NCBI RefSeq assembly: GCF_000504285.1
Contig: NZ_KI632511.1
Coordinates: 6,988,154 to 7,052,153 of the forward strand
Source of the DNA: Actinospica robiniae DSM 44927
GTDB taxonomy: Bacteria > Actinomycetota > Actinomycetes > Streptomycetales > Catenulisporaceae
Length of the DNA: 64,000 nt
Direction of reading: 5' to 3'
Of the stretch, positions 1-7,996 are shown piece by piece. The notes under the pieces are model-generated. The model saw only the letters and a program-made list of their open reading frames with translations. It did not search any database and had not been told where the DNA came from. Both the position numbers and the translations under genes were made by a program. How positions within the stretch are numbered: the stretch's first letter is position 1; the number at the start of each line of letters is the position of its first letter.

Positions 1-1
1 C

Positions 2-1510
2 GTCCTCCCGCCGCTGCCCGACGCGCTGCGCGAGCTGCCCCGCCGCGTCGGCGCCGACCTGTCCGGACATGCCGCCGACTATCTGACCGGAGTGCGCTCG
101 GGGCTGATCGTCGCGGCCTGCGGCTGGCTGCTGGCGGCGGCTCTCACGCTCACGCTGTGGGCCACCGCGGCCCCGGACGGAGCCGATCCGTGGGTCCCGG
201 TCCGGATCAGCGGCCAGCTCTGGCTCGCCGCGCACCACGTGCTGATGCACGCCGTCGACGGCCCGTTCGGTCTCAGCCCCCTGGGATTCACGCTGATGCC
301 GCTGCTCGGGCTGTTCGCGGCCGGGCGCCGGACCGCCCGCCGCAAGCCCGAGTTCGTGCCGCGGGCGACGCTCGGCGCCGCGGTCGGCTACGCGACCGCG
401 GCCTTCGTCGTCGCGACCTGCAGCGCGGACGCGGGCCTGCACCCGCAGTACGCGCAGGTGTTCTTCTACCCGGCCGTGCTGGCGTTGGCAGGCCACGGGG
501 CCGGGGCCGTCGACGCGATCAGGGAGCTGATCCCGGGGCCCACGGTGCGGCGGTTGCCCCCGCGCGCGGCCCGCGGCGCGGCGGTCGCGTTGTCCGTATG
601 GCTCGGCGCCGCCGCGTTCGCGTCCGCGGCGGCCGTCGTCGTCCACGCCGACGCCCTCGCCGAGGTGCGCCGGGCGACCGGCGGCGGGATGGCCGGCGAG
701 AGCGGGTTGTTCCTGATCGACCTGGCGTTGGTGCCGAACGCGGTGCTGTGGGCGGGGGCGCTGCTGCTCGGCCCGGGGTTCGCGCTCGGCACCGGCACCA
801 GCGTGACGATGTTCGACGTCGTGCGCGGTCCGCTGCCCGGATTGCCGCTGCTGGCCGCCGCTCCGGCCTCGCAGCACCCGAACGCGTGGTGGCTCTCGCT
901 GCTCCTCGTGCCGCTGCTGGCCGGCGCCGCCGGCACGTGGGTGATCGCCCGGTCGGTGCGGGAGTGGTCGGACCGGGTCGCCGCGGCCGCGGTGATGGCG
1001 GCGCTGTGCGGACTGGTCGCGGGCGTGCTGGAGATGTACGCGGGCGGGCCGGTCGCGTTCGGCCCGATGTCGCTGGTCGGATCCACCGCGTGGCTGGTGG
1101 GCGTGCTGACGACGCTCGAGTTCGGGCTGGCCGCGAGCATGGTGCTGGGGCTGCGCTACCTCCTGCCGAGGCTCGCGCTGCCTTCGCTGCCCACGTTGCC
1201 GTCCATGCCGTCCATGCCCTCACGGCCCTCGATGCCGGCCATGCCCTCGCTGTCCTGGCCCTGGCGGCGCGAACGCGGGCCGGAGCTGATGTACGGATGC
1301 GAGGTCGTCTCCGTCGGCGATGACGAGGATGTCCCGGTGTACGTCGTCGCGCAGCGGCAGGAAGCGCCCGCGGTCGTCACACCCGTGCCCGTGCCGGAGC
1401 CCGTGCCCGAGCCTGCGGCCGTCGCCGAAGAACCGGCCGCCGAGGCACCCGTGGCCGAGCCCGAGCCCGCCGAGCCCGCCGAGCCCGAGGCCGCTCCCGA
1501 AGAGCCCTGA
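2..1510 (+). CDS. PerM-like cell division membrane protein (DUF6350), 5' partial
   Basis: The frame is open to the left window edge, so the start lies upstream; the GTG at 92 is only an internal candidate. The visible protein has about eight hydrophobic segments over roughly residues 30-385. A repeated Pro-Ser-Met segment follows (1180-1260), then a soluble acidic tail rich in Pro, Glu and Ala. The motif WLAAHH followed by SPLGFTLMPLL is typical of the DUF6350 family annotated as PerM in actinobacteria, where it commonly lies just upstream of purN, as here. A role in division or envelope is known only by family annotation. The Met-Pro-Ser repeat probably forms an extended linker. Identity is fairly sure; function is inferred. 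Confidence 0.82.
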   Translation, partial: VLPPLPDALRELPRRVGADLSGHAADYLTGVRSGLIVAACGWLLAAALTLTLWATAAPDGADPWVPVRISGQLWLAAHHVLMHAVDGPFGLSPLGFTLMPLLGLFAAGRRTARRKPEFVPRATLGAAVGYATAAFVVATCSADAGLHPQYAQVFFYPAVLALAGHGAGAVDAIRELIPGPTVRRLPPRAARGAAVALSVWLGAAAFASAAAVVVHADALAEVRRATGGGMAGESGLFLIDLALVPNAVLWAGALLLGPGFALGTGTSVTMFDVVRGPLPGLPLLAAAPASQHPNAWWLSLLLVPLLAGAAGTWVIARSVREWSDRVAAAAVMAALCGLVAGVLEMYAGGPVAFGPMSLVGSTAWLVGVLTTLEFGLAASMVLGLRYLLPRLALPSLPTLPSMPSMPSRPSMPAMPSLSWPWRRERGPELMYGCEVVSVGDDEDVPVYVVAQRQEAPAVVTPVPVPEPVPEPAAVAEEPAAEAPVAEPEPAEPAEPEAAPEEP

Positions 1511-1521
1511 GACGCCGGCCC

Positions 1522-2439
1522 CTACTGCGCCTTGACCACGACGGACGAGGCGACCTTGTCGCTCCAGGTCTGCGACTTCTTGTCCCACAGCGGCCAGAGG
1601 TAGTTCAGCAGCCCCGGAATGACGCAGATCACCCAGAACACGACGTTCATGAACAGGCGCAGCAGGCCGTAGCCGCCGCCGACGACCTGCCCGTCGACGT
1701 AGCGGGCGAGCCGGATGTGCATCATCCGCTTGCCGGTGGACTGGCCGGTCTGCCCGGCCTGGTAGGCGTTGTAGAGCGCCCAGATGCCGCCGATGACGGT
1801 GATCACCCAGCTCACCGCGCGGCCGCTGGTGTTCCAGTCGGAGTACGAGGCCTCCAACAGGTCGATGCCGACCGCGGCGACCAGGTTGTCGATCAGCCAC
1901 GCGACGACGCGCTGACCCCACCCGGCGTACGGCGGCATGCCGGCGGGACGGTCCGAGGGGAAGCCGTACTGGCCGCCGTATTCCGGCGGCGGGGGAGGGT
2001 AGCTGTATCCGGGCTGCTGGTCGTACCCGGGCGGCGGCTGCCGGCCGTATCCGGGCGGCTGTTGACCGTAGCCCGGCTGGTGGGAGTTGTTGTTGGCGTA
2101 CGTCGGCTGGCCCTGCTGCTGCTGCCCTTGCCACTGCGGCTGGCCCTGCCACTGTCCCTGCGGCTGTGTCTGCCCCTGCCCCTGGGTCGGCTGCTGTCCG
2201 TAGCCGGAGAGCGGGGGCGGCACCGCGTCGTGCGCCGTCGGGTTGCCCGCCTCGTCGAAGCGCGGCTGCTGCTGGTGGTCGTGCGGCGCCTCGTCCTGGT
2301 CTGCGGCGGGGTTCCACACCGGCGAAGGCTGCTGCGGCTCTGGCTGTGGCGGCGAGGGCTGCGCGTCGTCCGGCGCCTCGGCGGATGACGCGTCCTGATC
2401 TTCGGGCTGCTCCGGCGTCGGATTCTCGGGCGTCGTCAC
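1522..2439 (-). CDS. RDD-family membrane protein with Pro/Gln-rich N-terminus
   Basis: 305 residues from a GTG at 2439, preceded by a good ribosome site (GGAGG five bases upstream). Residues 1-165 are low-complexity, rich in Gln, Pro, Gly and Tyr. The C-terminal 130 residues form the RDD domain: RVVAWLID near residue 170, a second helix with a Trp-rich loop, then RLFMNVVFWVICVIPGLLNY and the terminal WSDKVASS typical of the family. RDD proteins are small transmembrane proteins of mostly unknown function, some linked to ion or osmolyte transport. The next gene on this strand lies 100 bases upstream, so co-transcription is possible. The end converges on the PerM-like gene 11 bases away. Confidence 0.88.
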   Translation of the reverse strand: MTTPENPTPEQPEDQDASSAEAPDDAQPSPPQPEPQQPSPVWNPAADQDEAPHDHQQQPRFDEAGNPTAHDAVPPPLSGYGQQPTQGQGQTQPQGQWQGQPQWQGQQQQGQPTYANNNSHQPGYGQQPPGYGRQPPPGYDQQPGYSYPPPPPEYGGQYGFPSDRPAGMPPYAGWGQRVVAWLIDNLVAAVGIDLLEASYSDWNTSGRAVSWVITVIGGIWALYNAYQAGQTGQSTGKRMMHIRLARYVDGQVVGGGYGLLRLFMNVVFWVICVIPGLLNYLWPLWDKKSQTWSDKVASSVVVKAQ

Positions 2440-2450
2440 CGTGGCCTCCA

Positions 2451-2475
2451 GATCTGTTCGTCCGTCAAACAGATC
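2451..2475. promoter_or_regulatory. Inverted repeat in the leader of the RDD gene
   Basis: GATCTGTT and AACAGATC form a perfect 8-bp inverted repeat around a 9-base centre. It lies next to the Shine-Dalgarno of the RDD gene on the minus strand. It could be a dyad operator of TetR type or an RNA hairpin that affects the ribosome site. The sequence shows the dyad only; function is inferred. Confidence 0.4.
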
Positions 2476-2539
2476 CTGCGCCGATCATGCGGCCCTCGCC
2501 TCTCGGATTACTCCGTCGGAGGACGGGTCGGCGGCCGGC

Positions 2540-2974
2540 TCAGAGGAACCCGAAGCGGTGCAGCTGCCAGAGCCAGCTCACCGCGGCCACCGCGATCAGC
2601 GGCCACAGCCGCCAGGCGCGCGGCAGCCCGGCCCAGGACCGGACCGGGTCGACCGAGAGGATCGGCGCAGCCAGGAAAAGCAGCGCGGCGAGGACCGTGA
2701 ACGGATTGGCGGTCAGAGCGGCGTACCAGTGGCCCGCGCCCGCCTCCATGAACACCGTCGTCGAGCCGCACAGCGGGCACGGCACGCCGGTCAGCCGGCG
2801 CAGTGGGCACAGCGCACCCGGATCGTGGTGCTCGTGCACCCAGGCCGCGCCGAGCGAGGCGACCGCGACGAGGGCCAGCCGCTCGGCCGAGACGCCGAGG
2901 CGGACGGCCGGGCGCCTCGCCGGCAGACGGATCCACCGCGCGGCCGGCACCGGACCCGGGCCGCCGGCGGCCAT
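2540..2974 (-). CDS. DUF2752 membrane protein
   Basis: 144 residues. The family core CPLCGSTTVFMEAG lies near residue 85, flanked by hydrophobic helices. A short HHDPGALCPL segment supplies another Cys, so the protein has two CPL motifs that could bind metal or form disulfides. DUF2752 proteins are small inner-membrane proteins of unknown function. The ATG at 2974 directly abuts the stop codon of the upstream minus-strand gene, so the two are almost certainly translationally coupled. In Streptomyces a DUF2752 protein also accompanies purN-region membrane genes. Confidence 0.88.
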   Translation of the reverse strand: MAAGGPGPVPAARWIRLPARRPAVRLGVSAERLALVAVASLGAAWVHEHHDPGALCPLRRLTGVPCPLCGSTTVFMEAGAGHWYAALTANPFTVLAALLFLAAPILSVDPVRSWAGLPRAWRLWPLIAVAAVSWLWQLHRFGFL

Positions 2975-3961
2975 CTAGTTCTGCCTGCTGTAGCTGTTCT
3001 CGTAGTTGGTCACGCACTGGTTCTGCAGCGCGATCGTCGTCGCCGAGCGCATGCAGTGCGCGAACTGGTTCAGCTGGGCGTAGAAGATCATCGAGTAGGC
3101 CAGGATCATCAGCGAGATGAACGCGGCGATCGAGCTCCACACGATCGCCCCCACCGCCTCCGGCGCGCGCTTGTTCTTGCGCATGGCCTCGCGCTGCGCG
3201 AACACGCCGAGCCAGAGCCCGGCCAGGGCCAGCACGATGGCGACCGCGGCGCTGATCAGGAAGGTCGGGAAGACGGCGATGTTCGAGTACGCGTACCAGA
3301 GCGCGATCAGCATGCACGCGGTGGCGCCGAGGGCCAGGCCCCTGGCCCAGCGGGTGCGCAGGTCCAGCGGGCCGCGCGGCTCCTCGGCCGCGCCCGGGCG
3401 CTGCTGGCCCTGGCGGGAGAGGTCGGGGCGCTGCTGCGGCGGGCCGTAGCGGTTCGGGCCGTGCCACGGCGAGGGACGGCCCTGCGGTCCGGGGCCGCCG
3501 GGGCCCTGCGGAGGCTGCGGCCGGTAGCCCGGACCGCCCTGGTTCTGGCCGTTCTGGCCGCCCTGGCCCGGCCCGCCGCGCCCGGGCAGCTGCCCGGTCC
3601 AGGCCGGCACGCCGGGCCGGTCCTGCGGTTGGTCCTGCGGTTGATCCTGGGGTTGGTCCTGCGGCCGGCCGCCCTGGCCGCCGGGCTGGTCCTGCTTGTC
3701 GGGGCCCTGGCCGGGCCGGGCCGGCCCGTTCGGCGGCGCGCCCCAGCCGCCCGGACCCGGGCCCGGCGCGTTCCCGGGGCCCTGCCCCGGCTTGGCCGGA
3801 CCGCCCGGACGCCCGAGGTACCACGGAGCCGGCTCCGGCTGCTGGTCTGACCAGCGCGGCGGCTGCTTGCCCTGGGGCGCGCGGCCCCCGCCCGCGGGCG
3901 CGTCCTGCTTGCCCTCCACCGGCTCGGTGGGCTCGGTCTGGCTGGGCGAAGGGTCGGTCAC
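2975..3961 (-). CDS. Gly/Pro/Gln-rich protein with three C-terminal membrane helices
   Basis: 328 residues from a GTG at 3961 with GGAG about 11 bases upstream. A longer reading to a GTG at 4030 is possible but has no better ribosome site and would include a rare TTA codon. Residues 1-200 are disordered, rich in Pro, Gly and Gln, including a repeated QDQPQ tract. Residues about 215-310 hold three hydrophobic helices with a basic loop (REAMRKNKR). The last part carries two Cys. No enzyme motif is visible; the layout (disordered cytosolic tail plus short membrane domain) is common among actinobacterial proteins of the DUF4190/dispanin type. The stop touches the next gene. Function unknown. Confidence 0.75.
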   Translation of the reverse strand: MTDPSPSQTEPTEPVEGKQDAPAGGGRAPQGKQPPRWSDQQPEPAPWYLGRPGGPAKPGQGPGNAPGPGPGGWGAPPNGPARPGQGPDKQDQPGGQGGRPQDQPQDQPQDQPQDRPGVPAWTGQLPGRGGPGQGGQNGQNQGGPGYRPQPPQGPGGPGPQGRPSPWHGPNRYGPPQQRPDLSRQGQQRPGAAEEPRGPLDLRTRWARGLALGATACMLIALWYAYSNIAVFPTFLISAAVAIVLALAGLWLGVFAQREAMRKNKRAPEAVGAIVWSSIAAFISLMILAYSMIFYAQLNQFAHCMRSATTIALQNQCVTNYENSYSRQN

Positions 3962-4092
3962 GGTGTCCTGGGCTCCGTCTAAGTCGCTGATTGGCCCTCT
4001 CACGGTATCCATAGATATCGTTGGGCGCACATCCGCGTCCCGCTCGAAGGCGCGGTCTGGTCACAGAATCTCACAGAAAGGGAGCCGCGGTC

Positions 4093-4731
4093 GTGGCCTC
4101 CACTCTGACTGTCTTACCGAGCCATACCCCCGCACGCCTCGTCGTGTTCGTCTCGGGGTCCGGCACCAACCTCCAAGCCCTGCTCGACGCCTGCCGGGAC
4201 CCCGCTTACGGGGCCGAGGTGGTCGCCGTCGGCGCCGACCGGGACGGGATCGCCGCCCTCGATCGCGCCGCCGCGGCGGGCGTGCCCACCTTCGTCCACC
4301 GGGTCAAGGACTACCCGCACCGCGCCGACTGGGATCGCGCGGTGCGCGACGCGGCCGTCGCTTACGAGCCCGACCTGCTGATCAGCGCCGGATTCATGAA
4401 GCTGTTCGGCGCCGAGTTCCTGGCCGCCTTCCCGCAGCGCGTCGTCAACACCCATCCCGCCCTCTCGCCCGCCTTCCCGGGCATGCTGGCGCCCCGCGAC
4501 GCGCTCGAGTACGGCGTCAAGATCACCGGCGCCACCTTGTTCATGGTCTCCGACGGCATCGACGACGGCCCGGTGATCGCCCAGCGGGCCGTGCCGGTCG
4601 AGGACGGGGACGACGAGGCCGGCCTGCACGAACGGATCAAGATCGCCGAGCGCGCCATGCTCGTCGAGAGCGTGGGCCGGATGGCCCGCGGCGGCTGGAG
4701 CATCACGGATCGGAAGGTGACGGTGCCGTGA
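4093..4731 (+). CDS. purN: Phosphoribosylglycinamide formyltransferase (GART)
   Basis: 212 residues. Transfers a formyl group from 10-formyl-THF to GAR, the third step of purine synthesis, in the cytosol. The GTG at 4093 is chosen because GGGAG lies about 9 bases upstream and the protein then starts close to the family start; the frame is also open to 4021. The GSGTN phosphate-binding loop is at residues 22-26. The catalytic Asn-x-His occurs in [10 protein letters not shown] near residue 119, followed by FPG, and the catalytic Asp is in DGIDDGPVI near 157. Its stop overlaps the start of a 26-codon mini-ORF that leads to purH, so purN-purH form an operon using the formyl donor made by folD nearby. 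Confidence 0.97.
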   Translation: MASTLTVLPSHTPARLVVFVSGSGTNLQALLDACRDPAYGAEVVAVGADRDGIAALDRAAAAGVPTFVHRVKDYPHRADWDRAVRDAAVAYEPDLLISAGFMKLFGAEFLAAFPQRVVNTHPALSPAFPGMLAPRDALEYGVKITGATLFMVSDGIDDGPVIAQRAVPVEDGDDEAGLHERIKIAERAMLVESVGRMARGGWSITDRKVTVP

Positions 4732-4808
4732 GCGAGCTTGCGAGCGATCCGATGAACACAGCGACTGCGCGAATGCGCCTGCCGAGCGCTGGCGAGGCGG
4801 CCTCATGA
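4728..4808 (+). CDS. 26-residue mini-ORF linking purN and purH (SELAS type)
   Basis: A GTG overlapping the purN stop (GTGA) opens 26 codons that end in a TGA overlapping an ATG for purH (ATGA). The peptide begins V-S-E-L-A-S-D and has no other features. The first 19 bases after the initial base, TGAGCGAGCTTGCGAGCGA, are identical to those of a second mini-ORF at 39341, which also sits stop-to-start between two operon genes. It may be a translated coupling linker or a small inserted repeat that happens to preserve coupling. Whether the peptide is made or useful is unknown. Confidence 0.45.
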   Translation: MSELASDPMNTATARMRLPSAGEAAS

Positions 4809-6427
4809 GCGGAGACACGCGATCTGCCGGAACCAGCGCGAACACCCGGAACACACTGAGCGGAGCGGACACGGTGAAGATCAAGCGGGCGCTGGTCAGC
4901 GTCTACGACAAGGCCGGACTCGAAGACCTCGTGCGCGGCCTGCACGAGGCCGGCGTGGCGATGGTGTCCACCGGCAAGAGCGCCGCCCTGATCCGCGGCC
5001 TGGGGCTGCCGGTGACCGAGGTGGCCGAGTTGACCGGCTTCCCCGAGTGCCTGGACGGCCGGGTCAAGACCCTGCACCCGAAGGTGCACGCGGGCATCCT
5101 GGCCGACCGCCGGCTGCCGGACCACGTCGCGCAGCTCGAGCAGCTCGGCATCGAGCCGTTCGACCTGGTGGTGAGCAACCTCTACCCGTTCCAGCAGACC
5201 GTCGCCTCCGGCGCCACGCAGGACGAGTGCGTGGAGCAGATCGACATCGGCGGCCCCTCGATGGTGCGCGCCGCGGCGAAGAACCACCCCACCGTGGCCA
5301 TCGTGGTCAACCCGGCCCGCTACGGCGACGTGCTCGCCGCGCTGGCCTCGCCCGAGGGCGGGTTCAGCCTGGAGCAGCGCAAGCGGCTGGCCGCCGAGGC
5401 CTTCGCGCACACCGCGGCCTACGACGCGGCCGTGGCCTCCTGGTTCGCCCGGGACTACGCCCCGGCCGACGACTCGCCCTTCCCCGAGTTCCTGGCCATG
5501 CCCTACCAGCGCTCCTCGGTGCTGCGCTACGGCGAGAACCCGCACCAGGGCGCGGCGCTGTACCTGGCCCAGGAGAGCGGGGACACGCTGGCCGAGGCGG
5601 AGCAGCTGCACGGCAAGGAGATGTCCTTCAACAACTACGTGGACGCCGACGCCGCGCTGCGCGCCGCCTACGACTTCGCCGACCCGTGCGTGGCGGTCAT
5701 GAAGCACGCCAACCCGTGCGGGATCGCGATCTCGGCCGAGGGCGTGGCCGACGCGCACCGCAAGGCGCACGCCTGCGACCCGGTCTCCGCGTTCGGCGGG
5801 GTCATCGCGGTCAACCGGCCGGTGACCGTGGAGATGGCCCGCCAGGTCGCCGACATCTTCACCGAGGTGCTCATCGCCCCGGAGTACGAGGACGGCGCGG
5901 TGGAGATCCTGGCCGCCCGCAAGAACATCAGGCTGCTGCGCACCCCGGCCAAGGCCCGGCGGGTGCGTGAGTTCCGCCAGATCTGCGGCGGCCTGCTGGT
6001 GCAGGAGGGCGACCTCTACCAGGCTCCGGGCGACGACCCCGCCGCCTGGCAGCTGGCGGCCGGCCCGGCCGCGTCCGACGAGGTGCTGGCCGATCTGGCC
6101 TTCGCCTGGCGGGCGGTGCGCGCGGTCAAGTCCAACGCGATCCTGCTCGCGCACGGCCAGGCCTCGGTCGGCGTGGGCATGGGCCAGGTCAACCGGGTCG
6201 ACTCGGCCCGCCTGGCGGTGGCCCGGGCCGGCGAGCGGGCCGCGGGCTCGGTCGTCGCCTCGGACGCGTACTTCCCGTTCGCCGACGGCCTGCAGGTGCT
6301 GATCGACGCCGGGGTGCGCGCGGTGGTGCAGCCGGGCGGCTCGGTCCGGGACGCCGACTCCATCGCGGCCGCCGAGGCCGCCGGGGTCTCGATGTACCTG
6401 ACCGGCACCCGGCACTTCGCGCACTGA
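4805..6427 (+). CDS. purH: Bifunctional AICAR transformylase/IMP cyclohydrolase
   Basis: 540 residues from the ATG at 4805, which overlaps the mini-ORF stop. A GTG at 4874 (GGAG about 9 bases upstream) would give 517 residues, closer to the usual 520 or so; the start is uncertain. The N-terminal MGS-like cyclohydrolase domain (about residues 24-220) starts with RALVSVYDK and includes [13 protein letters not shown] and [17 protein letters not shown]. The C-terminal transformylase domain carries KHANPCG, the folate/AICAR catalytic motif, near residue 300, and FADGLQVL plus QPGGSVRD at the end. It catalyses the last two steps to IMP in the cytosol. A strong hairpin 14 bases downstream ends the operon. 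Confidence 0.97.
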   Translation: MSGDTRSAGTSANTRNTLSGADTVKIKRALVSVYDKAGLEDLVRGLHEAGVAMVSTGKSAALIRGLGLPVTEVAELTGFPECLDGRVKTLHPKVHAGILADRRLPDHVAQLEQLGIEPFDLVVSNLYPFQQTVASGATQDECVEQIDIGGPSMVRAAAKNHPTVAIVVNPARYGDVLAALASPEGGFSLEQRKRLAAEAFAHTAAYDAAVASWFARDYAPADDSPFPEFLAMPYQRSSVLRYGENPHQGAALYLAQESGDTLAEAEQLHGKEMSFNNYVDADAALRAAYDFADPCVAVMKHANPCGIAISAEGVADAHRKAHACDPVSAFGGVIAVNRPVTVEMARQVADIFTEVLIAPEYEDGAVEILAARKNIRLLRTPAKARRVREFRQICGGLLVQEGDLYQAPGDDPAAWQLAAGPAASDEVLADLAFAWRAVRAVKSNAILLAHGQASVGVGMGQVNRVDSARLAVARAGERAAGSVVASDAYFPFADGLQVLIDAGVRAVVQPGGSVRDADSIAAAEAAGVSMYLTGTRHFAH

Positions 6428-6440
6428 GCTGAAGAACACT

Positions 6441-6473
6441 GATCGGGGCCGCGCCGGCGGCGCGGCCCCGATC
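6441..6473. terminator. Hairpin terminator between purH and the DUF4190 gene
   Basis: A perfect 15-bp stem (GATCGGGGCCGCGCC and its complement) with a 3-base loop. It lies between convergent genes and can serve both. There is no U tract, as usual for actinobacterial hairpins. Confidence 0.85.
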
Positions 6474-6489
6474 GGGAAGTGCCGGGGCG

Positions 6490-6927
6490 TCAGAGCTTCA
6501 GGTGGTCCTTGACGCACTGCGTGTAGGCGGCGTTGTCGTTCCTGTCCACGGACTTGCACGAGTTGGCCGCGTTGGCGGCCGCGACGAGCAGCAGCGTTCC
6601 GGCGATGAGGCCGACGGCGCTGAGGATGATGCCGGCGATGCCGATGCCGCGCTTGAGGTTCTTCCGGCGGGCGCCGACGATCCCGATGATGCCCAGGATC
6701 AGGCCGACCAGGGCCAGGAGCGGGCCGATGCCGATGGCGATGGCGGGCAGCGAGACGATGCCGAGGACGAGCGAGCTGATGGCCAGTTTGCTGGTGCGCG
6801 GCGGCCCGGAGATCTCGGGGTAGCCACCGAGGCCGCCGTCGCCCGGGTACGCGTAGCCGCCCGAGTACTGCGGCAGCGAACCGGTCGGCTGCGGTTCCTG
6901 GGGCGCGTTCCCCCACTGGTCGGACAT
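6490..6927 (-). CDS. DUF4190-type small membrane protein
   Basis: 145 residues. The ATG at 6927 starts MSDQWGN, preceded by GGAGAG; a longer frame to 7062 has no support. A Gly/Tyr/Pro-rich cytosolic segment (1-45) precedes two hydrophobic helices joined by a basic turn (GARRKNLKRGIG): SKLAISSLVLGIVSL with GPLLALVGLILGIIGIVG, then IAGIILSAVGLIAGTLLLV. This is the DUF4190 pattern. A short tail contains two Cys (SCKSVD and YTQCV). Function unknown. It is transcribed divergently from folD, with 125 bases between the starts. Confidence 0.8.
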   Translation of the reverse strand: MSDQWGNAPQEPQPTGSLPQYSGGYAYPGDGGLGGYPEISGPPRTSKLAISSLVLGIVSLPAIAIGIGPLLALVGLILGIIGIVGARRKNLKRGIGIAGIILSAVGLIAGTLLLVAAANAANSCKSVDRNDNAAYTQCVKDHLKL

Positions 6928-7052
6928 CGGCTCTTCACTCTCCGTGAAATCAGTCGGCTGAACGTGCGATCGGAACTCGAGCCTAGAACACGCCCGCCGG
7001 GTTCGGATAGACAGCAGGGCGTGTGAATGAACCGAATGCGAGGATGGGCGAT

Positions 7053-7910
7053 ATGACGGCAACGGTGTTGGACGGCTGGGCGACGGCCAAGGAGATCCGC
7101 GCGGACCTCGCCGCCCGGGTGGAGCGGCTCAAGGAGCACGGGGTGGTCCCGGGGCTCGGCACGGTCCTGGTGGGCGACGACCCGGGCTCGCACGCGTACG
7201 TCTCGATGAAGCACCGCGACAGTGCTCTGATCGGGATCGAGTCGATCGACCGGCGGCTGCCCGCGACGGCCACCCAGGCCGAGGTCGAGGCCGTGGTGGC
7301 GGAGCTCAACGCGGACCCGGCCTGCCACGCGTACCTGGTGCAGCTGCCGCTGCCCAAGGGCCTCGACGAGTTCCGCGTGCTCGAGCGGATCGACCAGGCC
7401 AAGGACGCCGACGGCCTGCACCCGCTGAGCCTGGGCAAGCTCGTGCTGAACGAGCCGACGCCGCTGCCGTGCACGCCCTGGGGCTGCGTGGTGCTGCTGC
7501 GCCGGTTCGGGGTGGAGCTGCGCGGCGCGGAGGTCGTGGTGGTCGGCCGCGGCACCACCGTCGGCCGACCGCTGGGCCTGATCCTGACCCGCCGCAGCGA
7601 GAACGCGACCGTGACGCTGTGCCACACCGGCACGCGGGACCTGGCCGCGCACACCCGCCGCGCGGACGTGATCGTGGCCGCGGCCGGCGTCCCGCACATC
7701 ATCACCCCGGACATGGTCAAGCCGGGCGCCGCGGTGCTCGACGTCGGTGTCGCGCACGTGGAGGGCAAGCTGACCGGCGACGTGCACCCGGGCGTGGCCG
7801 AGGTGGCCGGCTTCGTCTCGCCGAACCCGGGCGGGGTCGGCCCGATGACCCGCGCGCTGCTGCTGACCAACGTGGTCGAGGCGGCCGAGCGCGCGGCCGG
7901 CCTGCGCTGA
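7053..7910 (+). CDS. folD: Methylenetetrahydrofolate dehydrogenase/cyclohydrolase
   Basis: 285 residues from the ATG at 7053, which has GAGG 9 bases upstream and gives the normal family length; in-frame starts at 7023 and 7044 are less likely. Interconverts 5,10-methylene-, methenyl- and 10-formyl-THF with NADP. The catalytic region [15 protein letters not shown] has the conserved Tyr and Lys. [37 protein letters not shown] (dinucleotide site) and [14 protein letters not shown] follow in order. It supplies formyl donor to PurN and PurH encoded just upstream. In Streptomyces folD is directly followed by DUF3017 and mdh; here about 5.5 kb of other genes separate them. Confidence 0.97.
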   Translation: MTATVLDGWATAKEIRADLAARVERLKEHGVVPGLGTVLVGDDPGSHAYVSMKHRDSALIGIESIDRRLPATATQAEVEAVVAELNADPACHAYLVQLPLPKGLDEFRVLERIDQAKDADGLHPLSLGKLVLNEPTPLPCTPWGCVVLLRRFGVELRGAEVVVVGRGTTVGRPLGLILTRRSENATVTLCHTGTRDLAAHTRRADVIVAAAGVPHIITPDMVKPGAAVLDVGVAHVEGKLTGDVHPGVAEVAGFVSPNPGGVGPMTRALLLTNVVEAAERAAGLR

Positions 7911-7927
7911 CGGACCGATGGAACGGC

Positions 7928-7972
7928 GAACCGGCCGTGGCCTACACGAACTGTGTCGGCCACGGCCGGTTC
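7928..7972. terminator. Hairpin terminator after folD
   Basis: GAACCGGCCGTGGCC pairs perfectly with its complement at 7958-7972. The 15-base loop contains a further ACAC/GTGT pairing, so the stem can extend. It lies between convergent folD and the secreted-protein gene. Confidence 0.82.
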
Positions 7973-7996
7973 CGTTCTCCGGGTGCTAGCGGGTGG

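Noticed and set aside
3962-4030. N-terminal extension of the minus-strand membrane protein with a TTA codon (3980-3982), which would suggest bldA control
   Set aside because: A GTG at 3961 has a better ribosome site and leaves the TTA in the untranslated leader.
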